Positions 7,181-7,992 of a stretch of DNA of 7,992 nucleotides are shown in pieces. The position numbers and the translations under genes are program-made. The DNA lies in contig JACPST010000184.1 of the NCBI GenBank assembly GCA_016193165.1, positions 1 to 7,992 of the forward strand. Direction: 5' to 3'. This stretch comes from Deltaproteobacteria bacterium. Lineage in GTDB: Bacteria > Bdellovibrionota > JACOXK01 > 2-02-FULL-40-11. The notes under the pieces are model-generated. The model was not told the DNA's origin, ran no database searches, and saw only the letters and a program-made list of their open reading frames with translations. Numbering within the stretch: the stretch's first letter is position 1; each line of letters opens with the position of its first letter.

Positions 7181-7209
7181 TAAATACTTTGACGAAGGGA
7201 TACTGTCAA
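7181..7209 (-). promoter_or_regulatory. Weak candidate promoter before the Trm112-like gene
   Basis: A perfect TTGACA (7209-7204) overlaps the nuoN2 stop codon on the minus strand. After a 17-base spacer comes TATTTA (7186-7181), which matches the -10 consensus at only three positions. A start here would give a very short leader for the Trm112-like gene and could also feed nuoA. The good -35 and ideal spacing are suggestive but the poor -10 leaves this uncertain. Confidence 0.3.
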
Positions 7210-7992
7210 GGAGTAACGATGAATTGAAGAGAAGAGGAAATGTATTTAAAGAGGGGTTCCCAGTAGAGCCCAAAGACAAAAGTGGGGATGACTAAAAGAA
7301 TGAGGGTAAGGGAATGGAGTGGAGATAGAGTAAGGGCTTTGTCAGAAGGTGGTCTTTCTAAGAACATTTCGCGAACAATATACATGTAATAATAAAGAGA
7401 AATGACGGTATTTAAAATGGCAACGACCAAGAGCCAGTAAATCTCTTTTTGAACTAAAACAGAAAATAAATAGACTTTTCCAATAAATCCTGCAAAAGGG
7501 GGTATTCCTGTTAAAGAAAATAAAAAGACAGCCATAGAAAAAGCAATGAGAGGAGAAGTCCAGCCCAATCCTTTGAAATGAGAAATCTCTTCGCTTTTAG
7601 TTTTATTGGCCAAAAGTCCCACGACAAAGAAAGCTCCAAAATTCATGAGAAAATAGACCACCAAATAAAATAAGATAGAAACCAATCCCTCTTTGGAGAG
7701 CACGATAAAGCCCATGAGCATATAGCCTGCGTGAGCAATGCTTGAATAGGCCAGCATGCGTTTAGCATTTTTTTGCCAAAGCGCGCATAAATTTCCAAGG
7801 GTCATTGTTAGTGCAGAAAGAAGGGATAGTAAAAAAGCCCAATCGACATGGGGAAGAGTAACCCATTGGCCATCCCCTGTCGATGTAAGGCCGCTATTAT
7901 TTCCAAAAACGGTGTAGAAAAATCGAATAAAAATCGCAAAGCCCGCGGCTTTGGGCGCTACCGTGAAAAACGCGGCTGTAGGAGTAGGAGCT
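7206..7992 (-). CDS. nuoN: Second NADH-quinone oxidoreductase subunit N (NuoN2), 5' end outside window
   Basis: This is the C-terminal 261 residues of a NuoN-type antiporter-like subunit. The frame is open from the window edge to the TGA at 7208-7206; the ATG at 7805 is internal because the family motif APTPTAAFFTVAPKAAGF lies before it. Other hallmarks are KRMLAYSSIAHAGYMLMGF, SLTGIPPFAGFIGKVYLFSV and VISLYYYMYIVREMFL, with a complete C-terminus. The TM8 lysine (codon 7952-7950) and the TM12 lysine of GFIGK are present; the TM5 and TM7 residues lie outside. It is not a recent copy of NuoN1. The two differ widely between shared motifs, and the loop after the TM8 lysine is about 15 residues longer here. 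Being last before a gap, it probably ends another nuo gene set, as nuoN usually does; the rest cannot be seen. Confidence 0.94.
   Translation of the reverse strand, partial: APTPTAAFFTVAPKAAGFAIFIRFFYTVFGNNSGLTSTGDGQWVTLPHVDWAFLLSLLSALTMTLGNLCALWQKNAKRMLAYSSIAHAGYMLMGFIVLSKEGLVSILFYLVVYFLMNFGAFFVVGLLANKTKSEEISHFKGLGWTSPLIAFSMAVFLFSLTGIPPFAGFIGKVYLFSVLVQKEIYWLLVVAILNTVISLYYYMYIVREMFLERPPSDKALTLSPLHSLTLILLVIPTFVFGLYWEPLFKYISSSLQFIVTP

Noticed and set aside
7189..7209. Inverted repeat TTGAC...GTCAA after nuoN2, considered as a terminator
   Set aside because: The stem is only five base pairs with an 11-base loop and no following T run on the transcribed sense strand, so it is not a convincing intrinsic terminator.
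7206..7805. nuoN2 as a short, N-terminally truncated gene starting at the ATG at 7805
   Set aside because: The same frame stays open to 7991 and encodes the conserved NuoN motif before that ATG, so the gene simply continues outside the window.

Overview
The window is almost entirely respiratory complex I (proton-pumping NADH:quinone oxidoreductase). Every recognisable gene is on the minus strand, so transcription runs from high to low coordinates. The DNA is AT-rich by eye, and its coding strand is T-rich because most of the encoded protein is hydrophobic membrane helix. This fits a respiring bacterium, probably Gram-negative; I cannot name the lineage. NuoA and NuoJ beside NuoH, K, L, M and N mark a true complex I rather than an Mrp antiporter or Ech/Mbh-type hydrogenase.

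Layout in transcription order: (1) 7992-7206, the C-terminal 261 residues of a first NuoN (here NuoN2), whose start lies outside the window. (2) 7170-7003, a 55-residue Trm112-family zinc-ribbon protein with CPKC and CHAC pairs. (3) 6940-1, a tightly packed run nuoA-nuoH-nuoJ-nuoK-nuoL-nuoM-nuoN, with junctions from 4-base overlaps (ATGA) to 4-base gaps. The last gene (NuoN1) runs off the low-coordinate edge after 436 codons. There is no gene-free stretch over 300 bases. The only gaps of note are 62 bases before nuoA and 35 bases before the Trm112 gene, and both hold only weak promoter-like sequence.

The seven-gene run contains exactly the seven integral-membrane subunits of complex I. All seven hydrophilic arm genes (nuoB, C, D, E, F, G, I) are absent from their usual places between nuoA and nuoH and between nuoH and nuoJ. 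NuoA, H, J and K form the proximal membrane part that contacts the quinone site; L, M and N are the antiporter-like pump modules. The expected charged residues of the proton path are present in all of them, so the products look functional, but they need peripheral subunits encoded elsewhere. The upstream NuoN2 is clearly divergent from NuoN1, so the locus probably abuts a second nuo gene set.

The main points of interest are the membrane-arm-only cluster, the two different NuoN proteins, the Trm112-like gene between them (compare human PYURF/PREY, a Trm112-like complex I and coenzyme Q assembly factor), and a run of nine A's at the nuoJ/nuoK junction where a one-base slip would fuse the two proteins. 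I see no mobile elements, CRISPR arrays, tRNA or rRNA genes.
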